Made by a program: the position numbers and the translations under genes. The notes under the pieces were generated by a model. That model did not search any database, was not told the origin of the DNA, and was given only the letters and a program-made list of their open reading frames with translations. This document shows positions 16,447-25,567 of a DNA stretch of 64,000 nucleotides, piece after piece. This DNA is from Gammaproteobacteria bacterium UBA7376. GTDB taxonomy: Bacteria; Pseudomonadota; Gammaproteobacteria; Pseudomonadales; Azotimanducaceae. The first letter of the stretch is position 1. Each line of letters starts with the position of its first letter. The stretch lies in NCBI GenBank assembly GCA_002470275.1, contig DKNY01000068.1:4859-68858 (forward strand), written 5' to 3'.

Positions 16447-17799
16447 ATGATCAAAATTAGGAAAGGCCTCGATTTACCTATTGCCGGAGAGCCGGAACAG
16501 GAGATCGAGGACGCACGCCCAGTACGAAGCGTTGCCCTCCTCGGGCAAGATTACCCTGGCATGAAGCCAACCATGGTGGTGAACGAAGGGGACTCCGTGG
16601 TGAAGGGTCAGTTGCTCTTTACCGACAAAAAAACGGCTGGCGTAGAGTTCGTGGCACCGGCGTCTGGTCGCGTAAGCAGCATCAACCGAGGGGCTAAAAG
16701 AGTCTTCATCAGTTTGGTCATCGACGTTGAGGACGAAGAGCAAGGCAGCGAGCGAGGTTTTAACGCCTACAGCAAAGAGGACATCGTTGGCCTGGATGCC
16801 GACACGATCAAGCAGCAGCTCGTGCAGAGTGGAAGCTGGACGGCCCTTCGAACTCGACCCTACTCAAAAATTCCTTCCCCGGACTCCTCACCCCGGGCCA
16901 TCTTTGTGACCGCTATAGATACCAACCCGCTGGCCGCGGATGCCAATGTGGTGATCAACGCGCACCGTGATTTGTTTCTGACAGGCGTCAGATTGCTCTC
17001 GGTATTGACCGAAGGGCAGGTGCATGTTTGTGGTAATCAGGGAAGCGACCCATACGATGTTGCAGGCGATCAGGTTCAATACCATGCGTTCCAGGGCAGT
17101 CATCCAGCTGGTCTCCCGGGCACGCACATCCATTTTGTAGACCCGGTCAGTGCTAACAAGACCGTTTGGTTTATTGGCTACCAAGATGTGATCGCCATAG
17201 GCCATCTCTTTCTGCACGGCAGCATCATGACCGAGCGCGTTGTTTCGTTGGCAGGTCCGGGCGTCGAGCGACCTCGACTGCTTCGCACGCGGCTGGGAGC
17301 GAACCTTGAAGAGCTTACCGCTGGAGAACTGGTTCAGGGTGAACAACGTATTATTTCCGGATCCGTGCTTGCGGGAAACACCGCCATTGGCCAAAGGGCT
17401 TTTCTGGGCCGGTATCATCAGCAGGTCTCCGTTGTTACCGAGGACAGAGAGCGCAAGGTACTGGGCTACCTCCGCCCTGGTGCCAATCGGCACTCAGTTT
17501 TTCCCGCATTTCTCTCCAAGTGGATTGGCGAGAAGACGGTTTCCTTTACCACCTCGACCAACGGCAGCACACGCGCCATGGTGCCGATTGGTACCTACGA
17601 CGCCGTGATCCCCATGGATATCTTGGCTACGCAACTAATGCGAAGCCTGCTGGTCGGCGATGTCGAGAAAGCGATAGAGCTGGGTTGCCTGGAATTAGAT
17701 GAAGAGGATGTGGCGCTGTGTACCTATGTTTGTCCAGGCAAATATGAATACGGACCCGTGCTAAGAGATATGCTGACTCAAATTGAGAAGGAGGGCTAA
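16447..17799 (+). CDS. nqrA: Na+-translocating NADH:quinone reductase subunit A
   Basis: Peripheral cytoplasmic subunit of Na+-NQR, which oxidises NADH, reduces quinone and exports Na+. The 450-residue protein begins [16 protein letters not shown], a family hallmark. It includes a biotin/lipoyl-like hammerhead segment ([15 protein letters not shown], then [15 protein letters not shown]) and ends with the [13 protein letters not shown] motif shared with RnfC-type proteins. First gene of nqrABCDEF, expressed from the promoter at 16239. nqrB follows after four bases. Confidence 0.97.
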   Translation: MIKIRKGLDLPIAGEPEQEIEDARPVRSVALLGQDYPGMKPTMVVNEGDSVVKGQLLFTDKKTAGVEFVAPASGRVSSINRGAKRVFISLVIDVEDEEQGSERGFNAYSKEDIVGLDADTIKQQLVQSGSWTALRTRPYSKIPSPDSSPRAIFVTAIDTNPLAADANVVINAHRDLFLTGVRLLSVLTEGQVHVCGNQGSDPYDVAGDQVQYHAFQGSHPAGLPGTHIHFVDPVSANKTVWFIGYQDVIAIGHLFLHGSIMTERVVSLAGPGVERPRLLRTRLGANLEELTAGELVQGEQRIISGSVLAGNTAIGQRAFLGRYHQQVSVVTEDRERKVLGYLRPGANRHSVFPAFLSKWIGEKTVSFTTSTNGSTRAMVPIGTYDAVIPMDILATQLMRSLLVGDVEKAIELGCLELDEEDVALCTYVCPGKYEYGPVLRDMLTQIEKEG

Positions 17800-17803
17800 G
17801 CCC

Positions 17804-18988
17804 ATGGGATTGAGGTCGTATCTGGACGATATTGCACCCCATTTTGAAAAGGGCGGGCGGCTTCACGCGCTTTACCCAGCCTATGAGGCCATCGACACGG
17901 CGTTATATACCCCAGGGAAGATAACGGATGGCGCTTCCCATGTCCGAGACAGCTTGGACTTAAAGCGCATCATGATTACGGTCTGGCTGTGCGCCTTTAT
18001 TCCGGTGTTTGTTGGCAGTTATTTCGTTGGCCTGAACGCCAACGAGGCCATGCAGGCCCTGGGTCAAACTTCCATAGACGGATGGCGAGGTATCTTTGTC
18101 AACGGCCTCATCGGTTTTGACCCGTCCAGCATATGGGATTGCCTGATACATGGACTCGCTTACTTCGTTCCGCTTTATATAACGGTATTTCTTGCGGGTA
18201 TTGCCTTCGAAGTCTGGTTCGCGGCCAAGCGGGGCCACGAGGTGAATGAGGGCTACTTCGTCACCTCCATCCTGTTCACGTTAACGCTACCGCCTTCGAT
18301 TCCGCTCTGGATGGCCGCTCTGGGTGTCATTTTTGGTGTGGTGATTGCTAAAGAAGTCTTTGGTGGAACTGGGAAGAACTTCCTTAATCCAGCATTGACC
18401 GGCAGAGCCTTTCTTTACTTTGCCTATCCCGCGCAAATGTCCGGTGACGCAGTCTGGGTTGCCGTAGATGGCTGGACGCAAGCGACGCCGCTGGGTAATG
18501 CGGCGATTGGTGAGCCCTATGGCGTGGATTGGATATCCGCCTTCCTTGGCAATATGCCCGGGTCCATGGGCGAGACATCAACCCTTGCGATTTTGATCGC
18601 GGCCGTCTTGCTCTGTGCCACCCGCATTGCATCTTGGCGGGTCATGTCGGGTGTGTTTTTGGGCATGCTGCTGACCTCGTCCCTGTTCAACCTTATTCCA
18701 TCGTCTAACCCGATGTTTGACATGCCCTTCTATTGGCACCTGGTCCTGGGCGGCTTTGCTTTCGGCATGGTGTTCATGGCGACGGACCCGGTTTCCGCTG
18801 CCATGACCAATGACGGTCGATGGTTCTACGGCATTTTGATTGGATTTATGTGCGTTCTGATTCGGGTTGTAAACCCGGCGTTCCCAGAGGGCATGATGCT
18901 CGCCATTCTCTTTGGAAATCTCTTCGCACCGTTGATCGATCACTTTGTGGTGCAGTCGAATATTAAACGGAGGCTTGCTCGTGGCTAG
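17804..18988 (+). CDS. nqrB: Na+-translocating NADH:quinone reductase subunit B
   Basis: Polytopic membrane subunit carrying covalent FMN and riboflavin and part of the Na+ path. The 394-residue protein has an N-terminal soluble segment and about ten membrane helices. The flavinylation region reads [11 protein letters not shown] with the probable FMN-linked Thr at 228 (usual motif SGAT). [20 protein letters not shown] and [19 protein letters not shown] are strongly conserved. The ATG at 17804 follows AAGGAGGG; an upstream in-frame start would overlap nqrA. It overlaps nqrC by eight bases. Confidence 0.97.
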   Translation: MGLRSYLDDIAPHFEKGGRLHALYPAYEAIDTALYTPGKITDGASHVRDSLDLKRIMITVWLCAFIPVFVGSYFVGLNANEAMQALGQTSIDGWRGIFVNGLIGFDPSSIWDCLIHGLAYFVPLYITVFLAGIAFEVWFAAKRGHEVNEGYFVTSILFTLTLPPSIPLWMAALGVIFGVVIAKEVFGGTGKNFLNPALTGRAFLYFAYPAQMSGDAVWVAVDGWTQATPLGNAAIGEPYGVDWISAFLGNMPGSMGETSTLAILIAAVLLCATRIASWRVMSGVFLGMLLTSSLFNLIPSSNPMFDMPFYWHLVLGGFAFGMVFMATDPVSAAMTNDGRWFYGILIGFMCVLIRVVNPAFPEGMMLAILFGNLFAPLIDHFVVQSNIKRRLARG

Positions 18989-19793
18989 TACGAATAGGGA
19001 TAGTCTGGGGAATACCTTTCTTATTGCGGTGGCCTTGTGCTTGGTCTGCTCCGTTGTCGTCTCAAGCCTGGCGGTGATGCTTAAGCCGATCCAGCAAGAG
19101 AATAAGATCCTCGATCAGAAGAAAAATATTTTACGCGCGGCGGGTATGCTCGCTGCTGATAGCGTGGTGGGGCCCGAGGGCGAATCCGTGGATGAGCTGT
19201 TCTCCGAGTTTACGGTCAGGGCGGTAAATCTGGATACCGGAGAATACGTCGACGATGCCGTAGACGTCGCTAGCTACGATCCGATCAAGGCGGCAGGCAG
19301 CCCTAGCCAATCGGTCTCTCTTGGGACAGAAGAAGACATAGCGACCTTACGCCGGCGGGAAAATATCTCGCTGGTTTATCTAAAAACGGGTCCCACGGGC
19401 TTGGAGAAGCTGGTGATCCCCGTTCGGGGATATGGTCTCTGGGGTACCCTTTACGGATACCTGGCTCTGGATAGCGATCTAAATACCATTACGGGCCTGG
19501 GCTTTTATAACCATAAAGAAACGCCGGGACTCGGTGGCGAGGTAGATAACGGGAACTGGAAGGCCGCGTGGCGAGGGGTGAGACTGTTTGATGAAAACGG
19601 GAAGCCTGCGGTTCGCCTGGTTAAGCAGCGTTCTCCTGCCAGCAGCGTGGCGGCAAGTTACGAGGTGGACGCGCTGAGTGGGGCAACCTTTACCACTCGC
19701 GGGGTACAGAATCTGGTGAACTTTTGGGCGGGTGAAGGGGGTTTTGGTCCCTACATTGAGCGTCTCAAGATCAACGGCCTGGCAAGGGGGTAG
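18981..19793 (+). CDS. nqrC: Na+-translocating NADH:quinone reductase subunit C
   Basis: A 270-residue subunit with one N-terminal membrane helix (residues about 12-33) and a periplasmic FMN-binding domain. The flavinylation motif [10 protein letters not shown] places covalent FMN on Thr236. [19 protein letters not shown] is conserved. GTG at 18981 is the start, preceded by CGGAGGC with good spacing; an in-frame start at 18945 would lie deep in nqrB and lacks such a site. Attachment of FMN requires the transferase ApbE, which is not encoded nearby. Confidence 0.96.
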   Translation: MASTNRDSLGNTFLIAVALCLVCSVVVSSLAVMLKPIQQENKILDQKKNILRAAGMLAADSVVGPEGESVDELFSEFTVRAVNLDTGEYVDDAVDVASYDPIKAAGSPSQSVSLGTEEDIATLRRRENISLVYLKTGPTGLEKLVIPVRGYGLWGTLYGYLALDSDLNTITGLGFYNHKETPGLGGEVDNGNWKAAWRGVRLFDENGKPAVRLVKQRSPASSVAASYEVDALSGATFTTRGVQNLVNFWAGEGGFGPYIERLKINGLARG

Positions 19794-19796
19794 AGC

Positions 19797-20459
19797 ATGG
19801 CCACGCAGAAAGAAGTTCTGATCGATCCGATTTTCAACAACAATCCTATAGCGCTTCAGGTACTGGGCATCTGCTCGGCTCTGGCCGTAACGATTAATAT
19901 GGCCACCACCCTGGTCATGTGTGCTGCCGTGATTTTCGTCTGTACCCTGTCAAACCTCGCCGTTTCTTTGGTGCGCAACCACGTGCCCACCAATATCAGG
20001 ATCATCGTCCAGATGACGATCATTTCCTCCTTGGTGATCGTGGTCGATCAGGTGCTGCAGGCTGTTGCCTACGATATCTCTAAAAGCCTTTCGGTTTTCG
20101 TGGGTCTTATCATCACCAACTGCATCGTGATGGGCCGAGCAGAGGCCTTTGCTATGCAGAATGGACCCTGGCTGTCGGCGCTTGACGGGTTTGGCAACGC
20201 GCTGGGCTACAGCGTCATTCTGATCGGCGTTGCCCTGATCCGAGAGCCTCTTGGATCGGGCACATTGTTGGGGTATGAAATTATTCCAACCATCGCCAAC
20301 GGGGGTTGGTACCTGCCCAACGGGTTGTTACTGCTCGCGCCAAGCGCGTTTTTCATTATTGGCCTCTTTATCTGGGCCATCAGGGCATGGAAAACCGAGC
20401 AGGTGGAAGAAGCCGAATATGAAATAGCGCCGAATACCCAGTACGAGAGGGCCCTTTAG
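19797..20459 (+). CDS. nqrD: Na+-translocating NADH:quinone reductase subunit D
   Basis: A 220-residue, six-helix membrane subunit. Cysteines in LGICSAL (C26) and [13 protein letters not shown] (about C110) are the family's conserved ligands that, with those of NqrE, hold an intramembrane iron-sulfur centre. It starts three bases after nqrC. Its stop shares a base with the GTG start of nqrE (TAGTG), indicating coupled translation. Confidence 0.97.
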   Translation: MATQKEVLIDPIFNNNPIALQVLGICSALAVTINMATTLVMCAAVIFVCTLSNLAVSLVRNHVPTNIRIIVQMTIISSLVIVVDQVLQAVAYDISKSLSVFVGLIITNCIVMGRAEAFAMQNGPWLSALDGFGNALGYSVILIGVALIREPLGSGTLLGYEIIPTIANGGWYLPNGLLLLAPSAFFIIGLFIWAIRAWKTEQVEEAEYEIAPNTQYERAL

Positions 20460-21067
20460 TGGAACATTACCTAGGTATCTTCGTGCGAGCGGTATTCATC
20501 GAGAATATGGCGCTAACCTTTTTTCTGGGCATGTGCACCTTTATCGCGATCTCTAAGAAAATCTCCACCGCCATTGGGCTGGGGGTGGCTGTGGTGGTGG
20601 TGCTGGCGATCACGGTGCCCGTTAATAACCTGATTTTTAATTTGCTCCTCAGAGAAGGGGCTCTGGCCTGGGCCGGCTTCCCGGACGTGGACCTCAGTTT
20701 TCTGGGCCTCCTGTCCTACATCGGGGTCATAGCCGCCATGGTTCAAATACTTGAAATGGTGTTAGATAAATACGTCCCCGCGCTATACAACGCACTGGGT
20801 GTCTTTCTGCCCCTAATCACCGTGAACTGCGCAATTTTAGGCGCCTCGCTGATGATGATCGACCAGGATCAGACTTTCGGCGAAAGCGTTGTCTTCGGTC
20901 TTGGCGCGGGTGTGGGTTGGGCGTTGGCGATAACCGCCCTGGCGGGCGTCCGCGAGAAGCTCAAGTACAGCGATGTGCCAGAAGGGCTGCGCGGTCTTGG
21001 CATCACCTTTATTTCTGTGGGATTGATCAGCATGTGCTTTATGTCGTTCGGCGGCATTGATATTTAG
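20459..21067 (+). CDS. nqrE: Na+-translocating NADH:quinone reductase subunit E
   Basis: A 202-residue, six-helix membrane subunit that pairs with NqrD. The N-terminus [19 protein letters not shown] and the cysteine in FLGMCTFIA (C25) are conserved, with a second conserved Cys in [13 protein letters not shown]. It starts at GTG 20459, overlapping the nqrD stop by one base. nqrF follows after 15 bases. Confidence 0.97.
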   Translation: MEHYLGIFVRAVFIENMALTFFLGMCTFIAISKKISTAIGLGVAVVVVLAITVPVNNLIFNLLLREGALAWAGFPDVDLSFLGLLSYIGVIAAMVQILEMVLDKYVPALYNALGVFLPLITVNCAILGASLMMIDQDQTFGESVVFGLGAGVGWALAITALAGVREKLKYSDVPEGLRGLGITFISVGLISMCFMSFGGIDI

Positions 21068-21082
21068 CGTTTAGGAGACAAT

Positions 21083-22315
21083 ATGTTGGATACAACGGTT
21101 TTGCTCGGAGTGGTCATGTTTACCGTAACGGTAGTGGCTCTGGTGGCAATGATCTTGTTTGCTCGTTCGCGCCTCGTGAGTTCAGGAAACGTGACTATTC
21201 TCATCAATGACGACCCAGAGAAGGCCATCGAAGTACCGGCCGGAGGGAAGCTATTGGGCACGTTAGCCGCACAGGGGGTATTTCTGGCCAGTGCGTGTGG
21301 TGGCGGAGGAACCTGTGCTCAATGCCGGTGCCGCGTCCTGGAGGGCGGCGGCAGTATCCTGGCCACCGAAGAGGGGCACTTCAATCGCGGTGAAATTTCC
21401 GATAGCTGGCGTCTTTCCTGCCAGGTTGCAGTGAAGCAGGACCTCAAAATCGAGGTGCCAGACGACGCCCTGGGCGTGCAACGCTGGGAATGCGAGGTGA
21501 CCTCAAATCCTAACGTTGCTTCGATGATCAAAGAGCTGAATTTAAAGCTGCCGGAGGGCGCGGACGTTGCTTTTCGTGCCGGCGGCTATGTCCAGCTAGA
21601 AATCCCCCCCTATAAAATGTCCTGGTCGAGCATAGACGTGCAGGAGGAGTACCGAGAAGACTGGGATAAGTTTAACTTCTGGGACCTGGAATCCGATGTA
21701 AAAGAAACCACGATTCGCGCCTATTCCATGGCCAATTATCCAGAAGAGCGAGGCATCCTTAAGTTCAATATTCGGGTATCGCCTCCACCTCCTCGAATGA
21801 ACCATCTGCCCCCTGGCGCAATGACCTCGTATATCGCGAACCTCAAGCCCGGGGACAAGGTAACGGTCTTCGGGCCTTATGGGGACTTCTTTGTTAAGGA
21901 TACGCCTGCAGAGAAAATCTGGATCGGTGGCGGTGCAGGCATGGCCCCACTTCGCTCGCATATTTTTGATGAGCTAAAGCGCAAGGGAACCCAAACCAAG
22001 ATGAGCTACTGGTATGGCGCTCGATCTTTGCGGGAGATGTTCTATACCGAAGAGTTTGAAGAGCTTGCTGCGAAGAATGAGAACTTCGATTTCCATGTGG
22101 CGCTATCGGACCCCTTAGAAGAGGATAACTGGGACGGTTATACCGGCTTCATCCATAACGTGGTCTTTGAAAACTATCTTAAAAACCATCCATCGCCTGA
22201 AGATTGTGAGTTCTACATGTGTGGCCCGCCAATGATGGCTCAGGCTGTTCAGAACATGCTCGAAGATTTGGGTGTTGAGCCTGAAAACATTGCCTTTGAC
22301 GACTTTGGCGGTTAG
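21083..22315 (+). CDS. nqrF: Na+-translocating NADH:quinone reductase subunit F
   Basis: NADH-oxidising subunit of the pump. One N-terminal membrane helix (residues about 5-27) is followed by a [2Fe-2S] ferredoxin domain with C72, C78, C81 and a fourth Cys in RLSCQV. A ferredoxin-reductase domain follows, with [11 protein letters not shown] for FAD and [14 protein letters not shown] and FYMCGPPMM for NADH. At 410 aa it matches the family. ATG 21083 is preceded by TTAGGAGA. It is the last nqr gene; neither apbE nor nqrM follows. Confidence 0.97.
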   Translation: MLDTTVLLGVVMFTVTVVALVAMILFARSRLVSSGNVTILINDDPEKAIEVPAGGKLLGTLAAQGVFLASACGGGGTCAQCRCRVLEGGGSILATEEGHFNRGEISDSWRLSCQVAVKQDLKIEVPDDALGVQRWECEVTSNPNVASMIKELNLKLPEGADVAFRAGGYVQLEIPPYKMSWSSIDVQEEYREDWDKFNFWDLESDVKETTIRAYSMANYPEERGILKFNIRVSPPPPRMNHLPPGAMTSYIANLKPGDKVTVFGPYGDFFVKDTPAEKIWIGGGAGMAPLRSHIFDELKRKGTQTKMSYWYGARSLREMFYTEEFEELAAKNENFDFHVALSDPLEEDNWDGYTGFIHNVVFENYLKNHPSPEDCEFYMCGPPMMAQAVQNMLEDLGVEPENIAFDDFGG

Positions 22316-22369
22316 CGCAGGCGCCTAGCCGCGCCTTGGGGTCAACGCTGCCTGGGCCGGGAGCATTCT

Positions 22370-23272
22370 TTGGCTAACATCTTGCTTCTGGTGACGGCGG
22401 TGATATGGGGCTTCGGCTTCGTGGCGCAGATCTTGGGCATGACGCACCTGGGGCCCTTTGCCTTTATCGGTCTAAGGTTCTTATTGGGGGCGGCAAGCCT
22501 TCTGCCCGTTATCTGGTGGATGTGGTCCCGCCTCAATCTCTCAGCAGATCAGCACGAATCTCTTTTTTGGGGCTCCCTCACGCTAGGCATCGTTCTATTT
22601 TGTGCCTCTGCCTTTCAGCAGGTCGGCCTGCTCTATACAACGGCATCGAATGCGGGTTTTATAACCGGGCTGTATATGGTCTTTGTGCCGGTTATGGGCA
22701 TCGCTCTGGGCATCAAAACTGGGCGAATGACCTGGTTGGGCGGCGCGTTGGCTGCCGTCGGGCTGGTGCTCTTGGGGTTCAATGAGTCTTACCGTCTTGG
22801 TTATGGGGACGCCTTACAGCTGCTGGGTGCAGTTGTTTGGGCAGTGCATATTCTGGTGATCGATCACTTTGCACGTCGGGTCTCTGGGCTGTTACTGGCC
22901 GTGGGACAATTCTTGGTGTGTGGCACTCTGGGTCTGTTTGTGTCCCTAACGCTGACCGACGAAGTGACGACCTCCGTTGGGATCATCAACGCTGCGCCCA
23001 CCCTGGCCTATGCCGGTATCCTGACGGTTGGTGTCGCCTATACCCTGCAGGTTATTGCACAGGCGGATGCCAACCCTTCCCATGCGGCTATTATCCTCAG
23101 TCTCGAGGCAGTTTTCGGTGCCCTCGGGGGCTATTTGATTCTGGATGAATGGCTGACGCCCCGGCAGATGTTCGGCTGTGCCCTGATGCTGGGGGGGATG
23201 ATTATGTCCCAACTCGCTCATCAGGATGCCCAGCCCGAGCTATGCAAAGACGGTGACCGCACCCACGCTTAG
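22370..23272 (+). CDS. EamA-family (DMT superfamily) transporter
   Basis: A 300-residue inner-membrane protein with about ten helices in two EamA repeats. The first starts ILLLVTAVIWGFGFVAQ, and the second contains AIILSLEAVFGALGGYLILDEWLTPRQ with its conserved Glu and terminal helix. Members export amino acids, drugs or metabolites, and the substrate here is unknown. The start is TTG 22370, with CGGGAG six bases upstream. A hairpin of six-base arms (22319-22336) lies between nqrF and this gene, which may therefore have its own expression. It converges on the GrdB-like gene. Confidence 0.88.
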   Translation: MANILLLVTAVIWGFGFVAQILGMTHLGPFAFIGLRFLLGAASLLPVIWWMWSRLNLSADQHESLFWGSLTLGIVLFCASAFQQVGLLYTTASNAGFITGLYMVFVPVMGIALGIKTGRMTWLGGALAAVGLVLLGFNESYRLGYGDALQLLGAVVWAVHILVIDHFARRVSGLLLAVGQFLVCGTLGLFVSLTLTDEVTTSVGIINAAPTLAYAGILTVGVAYTLQVIAQADANPSHAAIILSLEAVFGALGGYLILDEWLTPRQMFGCALMLGGMIMSQLAHQDAQPELCKDGDRTHA

Positions 23273-23299
23273 GAGGCCGGACCGTCAGGTGATGCTCGG

Positions 23300-24181
23300 C
23301 TAGTCCAGGAACCGGCAGGTAGGACAGGATGGGGAAGCCACAGTGGCATCCTCTGAAAACTGGTACTGGGGGAACGCATGCCGCTCAAGGCGATCGTCCT
23401 GGGTCATGGCGTTCTCTTTCCAGCCGGGTCCCTCGGGCCATGCCAGGGGGAGGTCCCAAATGTCACCGCTCCTGTTCATTTCCTCGAGGGCTCTCAGCGC
23501 AGTCTTCAGAATCATCTGTTGTTCTGTGCAGTGATGGGCTCTGCCTGCGGTTTGGCCTAGGGGGTAGTCGATGAAGAGCGTTCTTGGCGGCATCACAGCA
23601 GCAGATATGGTTCTGGCGCTGGAAAGACAGACCGTGGGGATGCCCTGGCTCTCCAAGTTCCGTGCGATCAGTCCGACGGACTGATGGCAGACGGGTCAGA
23701 CCGGTACAAGAATGGCCAGGTCTACCTCGTCCTGAATCAGAGTTGCGGTCAACGCGGGTGCCAAGGTTTCGGTCACGCGTCGGCTGGAGTAGATACCGCC
23801 CATAAGCGTATAGACCGTCAAGTCAGCGATTGTGCCCTCTGTCTGCAGGTGTCTAAGGGGTTCCAGTGGCAGAACACAATTGATGTCTTGACGGGCTGAG
23901 GTCATATCATAGGCGAAATGCGTGACCCTGAGATCAGCTATGGACGTATTCGGGTCAATGATCCGAAAACTGATGTCGTCCTTATGGTGAAAGGCAATCT
24001 GCCCACGAGCATATATTCCGCCAGAACCGATGAGCGCCACTCGGCATTCTTTTCCAGGTTTGGTGGATACGGCAAGGGGTACGGCGCTGTCGCTTCTTAC
24101 CCAGCCGTAGGGCGGGTAGCTAAGAGATTCGTAAAGTGTGCGCGTACGCTCGATATAGTCGACCGGCTGGTTCAGGGACAA
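23300..24181 (-). CDS. Candidate selenoprotein of the glycine/sarcosine/betaine reductase selenoprotein B family (in-frame UGA at 23696-23698)
   Basis: Read through one in-frame UGA, this gene encodes 293 residues with Sec at 162. The N-terminal part has PVDYIERTRTLYESLSYPPY, then VALIGSGGIYARGQIAFHHKDD, LRVTHFAYDM and YTLMGGIYSSRR, all typical of GrdB-like proteins. The UGA falls in VPV-U-PVCHQSVGL, giving a UxxC pair exactly where this family has its redox site. The frame stays open for 131 codons, with GIPTVCLSSA and DYPLGQTAGR, and ends in a CPTC motif (C286, C289). A SECIS-like hairpin follows the UGA. The start is TTG 24181; an in-frame TAA lies eight codons upstream and no ATG intervenes. 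If UGA were a stop, a 161-residue protein without its active site would result. The alternative is a nonsense pseudogene. The substrate is unknown. Confidence 0.82.
23663..23689 (-). promoter_or_regulatory. SECIS-like hairpin downstream of the in-frame UGA
   Basis: On the minus strand, TGC and GCA form a lower 3-bp stem; after one C/C mismatch, ATCAGTCC and GGACTGAT form eight perfect pairs closing a GUC triloop. The loop begins 18 bases after the UGA (23696-23698). A small loop with G at its first position, at this distance, fits the general model for bacterial SECIS elements, which bind SelB. Confidence 0.75.
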
Positions 24182-24279
24182 CGGGCATTCCGGTAGGTGA
24201 GTTGATTAAATTGGAACACAATCTGTGATCGGTGTCCCGAGCACTTTGAGCGCATTTTTGGCGGGGGAGGGCTGCAGAC

Positions 24280-24501
24280 TTAAGCAGCGTAGACGAGGTC
24301 GGCCAGATTATGGGGGCGTCGGCCCAGGGCATCTTCACCGGCAAGGGTTTGTGCCAAAATTGCCTGAGCCATGGGCTCGCAGCGTCCGCAGCCGGTGCTG
24401 ACGGCAAGCTGACTCTGAACCTGACTAAACGTCTTTGCGCCAGATTGCACGGCATCTGAGATGTCTTGATCGGTCACAGCATTGCACAGGCAGATATACA
24501 T
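24280..24501 (-). CDS. bfd: Bacterioferritin-associated ferredoxin
   Basis: A 73-residue [2Fe-2S] protein that reduces bacterioferritin to release stored iron. Cysteines C4 and C6 in MYICLCNAVTD and C38 and C41 in STGCGRCEP match the Bfd pattern. The ATG at 24501 follows AAGGGG; an upstream start would add only three residues. It is divergent from bfr and has a promoter (TAGAAT, 18-base spacer, TTGCTA) whose spacer holds a Fur-like box, so iron repression is likely. The GrdB-like gene follows 98 bases downstream on the same strand. Confidence 0.95.
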   Translation of the reverse strand: MYICLCNAVTDQDISDAVQSGAKTFSQVQSQLAVSTGCGRCEPMAQAILAQTLAGEDALGRRPHNLADLVYAA

Positions 24502-24527
24502 TGAGCACACCCCTTTTTAGAGATGGT

Positions 24528-24557
24528 ATTCTAAATGCAAATCATTCTCGGTAGCAA
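24528..24557 (-). promoter_or_regulatory. bfd promoter with Fur-like box in the spacer
   Basis: On the minus strand, TTGCTA (24557-24552), an 18-base spacer and TAGAAT (24533-24528) form a good sigma-70 promoter with a leader of about 20 bases to bfd. The spacer contains a 19-base Fur-like box at 24531-24549 (13 of 19 matches to GATAATGATAATCATTATC by my count). Confidence 0.68.
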
Positions 24558-24592
24558 TACGTTTTTCACAATGAGACCCGTTTTTGCTTGGG

Positions 24593-24606
24593 AATAGCAT
24601 GCTATT
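24593..24606. repeat. Perfect 14-bp palindrome upstream of bfr
   Basis: AATAGCATGCTATT is self-complementary and directly abuts the second Fur-like box at 24607. It lies in the spacer of the possible bfr promoter (TTGCTT at 24584, GAGAAT at 24607). It may be an operator for another regulator; the binding protein is not known. Confidence 0.4.
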
Positions 24607-24625
24607 GAGAATAATTATCGTTATA
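24607..24625 (+). promoter_or_regulatory. Fur-like box upstream of bfr
   Basis: This 19-base site matches GATAATGATAATCATTATC at 14 of 19 positions by my count. It overlaps the weak -10 (GAGAAT) of a possible bfr promoter with TTGCTT at 24584 and a 17-base spacer. Together with the box in the bfd promoter it gives two Fur-like sites in one divergent region. Confidence 0.6.
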
Positions 24626-24708
24626 AATCAGTAAGTTACGGAAATTTTTGTTTGTCTTTGGGCGCGATTTTAGGCAACATCCTACTAACTCAACGCTAGG
24701 AAGAATGG

Positions 24709-25185
24709 ATGAAGTCTTTAGATCCTAAGGTCATCGAATGCCTTAACAAGGTGCTCAAAAACGAACTGACGGCCATCAACCAGTATTTCCTGCATTCAAA
24801 GATGCTGGATGATTGGGGCTTAAAGCGGCTCGGAAAATACGAAATGGGCGAGTCAGTGGACGAAATGAAGCACGCTGACGCGCTAATAGAGCGCATTCTC
24901 TTTCTAGACGGGCTGCCCAATCTTCAGGACTTAGGCAAGCTTATGATCGGCCAGAATGTGAGAGAGATCCTGGAATGCGATCTTGCCCTGGAAATGATTG
25001 CACTGCCTGACCTTCGAGAGGGCGTTGCTCACTGTGAGGGATGCCAGGACTTCGTAACCCGACAGCTACTTCGCGACATCTTGGCCTCCGAGGAAGAACA
25101 TGTTGACTGGCTGGAAACTCAGCTTCAGCTGATTGAAAAAACTGGGGTGGAGAACTACATTCAGTCTCAAATCGGGGACGGATAG
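24709..25185 (+). CDS. bfr: Bacterioferritin
   Basis: A 24-mer iron-storage protein with ferroxidase activity, 158 aa. Ferroxidase ligands are present: E19 in KNELTAINQYF, the E and H of ESVDEMKHAD, the E of CDLALEM, and E and H in SEEEHVDWLE. The Met in DEMKHAD matches the haem ligand. FLDGLPNLQDLGKL is conserved. ATG 24709 follows TAGGAAGA. It is divergent from bfd, with two Fur-like boxes between. It ends seven bases before the DUF7009-like gene, so these two may be co-transcribed. Confidence 0.96.
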   Translation: MKSLDPKVIECLNKVLKNELTAINQYFLHSKMLDDWGLKRLGKYEMGESVDEMKHADALIERILFLDGLPNLQDLGKLMIGQNVREILECDLALEMIALPDLREGVAHCEGCQDFVTRQLLRDILASEEEHVDWLETQLQLIEKTGVENYIQSQIGDG

Positions 25186-25192
25186 AGACTAA

Positions 25193-25567
25193 ATGAAATT
25201 GCGCATACTCGGCGATTCGCTTCGGCTTCGACTGACCGTGAGCGAAACCGAAACCCTTGCCATAGGGGAGCGTGTGGCCGAGTGCACGCACTTCCCTGGC
25301 GGAGAAGAACTCAGGTATTCACTTTGCCCGGGCGACGGTGGGGTGGAAGCGCGCTTTTCTCGGCTTGATGACCACTATGCGCTGAACGTCACGGTGCCGT
25401 CGACGCTGCTGAGGGCCTGGTCCAATTCAGAGGAGACCACCGTGGGCGGAGAAAGTGGCCTAGCGTCCGGGCCGCTGAGGCTGATGATAGAAAAAGACTT
25501 TGATTGTGTGCAGCCGCGTGCGGGCGAGGAACACCTAGACACCTTCCCAAATCCCAAACAGTGCTAG
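25193..25567 (+). CDS. DUF7009-like hypothetical protein
   Basis: A 124-residue protein beginning MKLRILGDSLRLRL and ending with IEKDFDCVQPRAGEEHLDTFPNP. These segments match, as far as I recall, the DUF7009 family, which has no established function. No signal peptide or membrane segment is seen. It starts seven bases after bfr. Its stop overlaps that of the opposing mobA inside a CTAG sequence. Confidence 0.7.
   Translation: MKLRILGDSLRLRLTVSETETLAIGERVAECTHFPGGEELRYSLCPGDGGVEARFSRLDDHYALNVTVPSTLLRAWSNSEETTVGGESGLASGPLRLMIEKDFDCVQPRAGEEHLDTFPNPKQC

Noticed and set aside
22319-22336. Terminator between nqrF and the EamA gene
   Set aside because: AGGCGC and GCGCCT can form a six-base stem, but no T-run follows, so termination cannot be claimed.
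23300-23656. A separate 118-residue minus-strand gene starting at TTG 23656
   Set aside because: It is the in-frame continuation of the upstream ORF after the UGA and begins in the middle of conserved family sequence, so it is part of the selenoprotein candidate.
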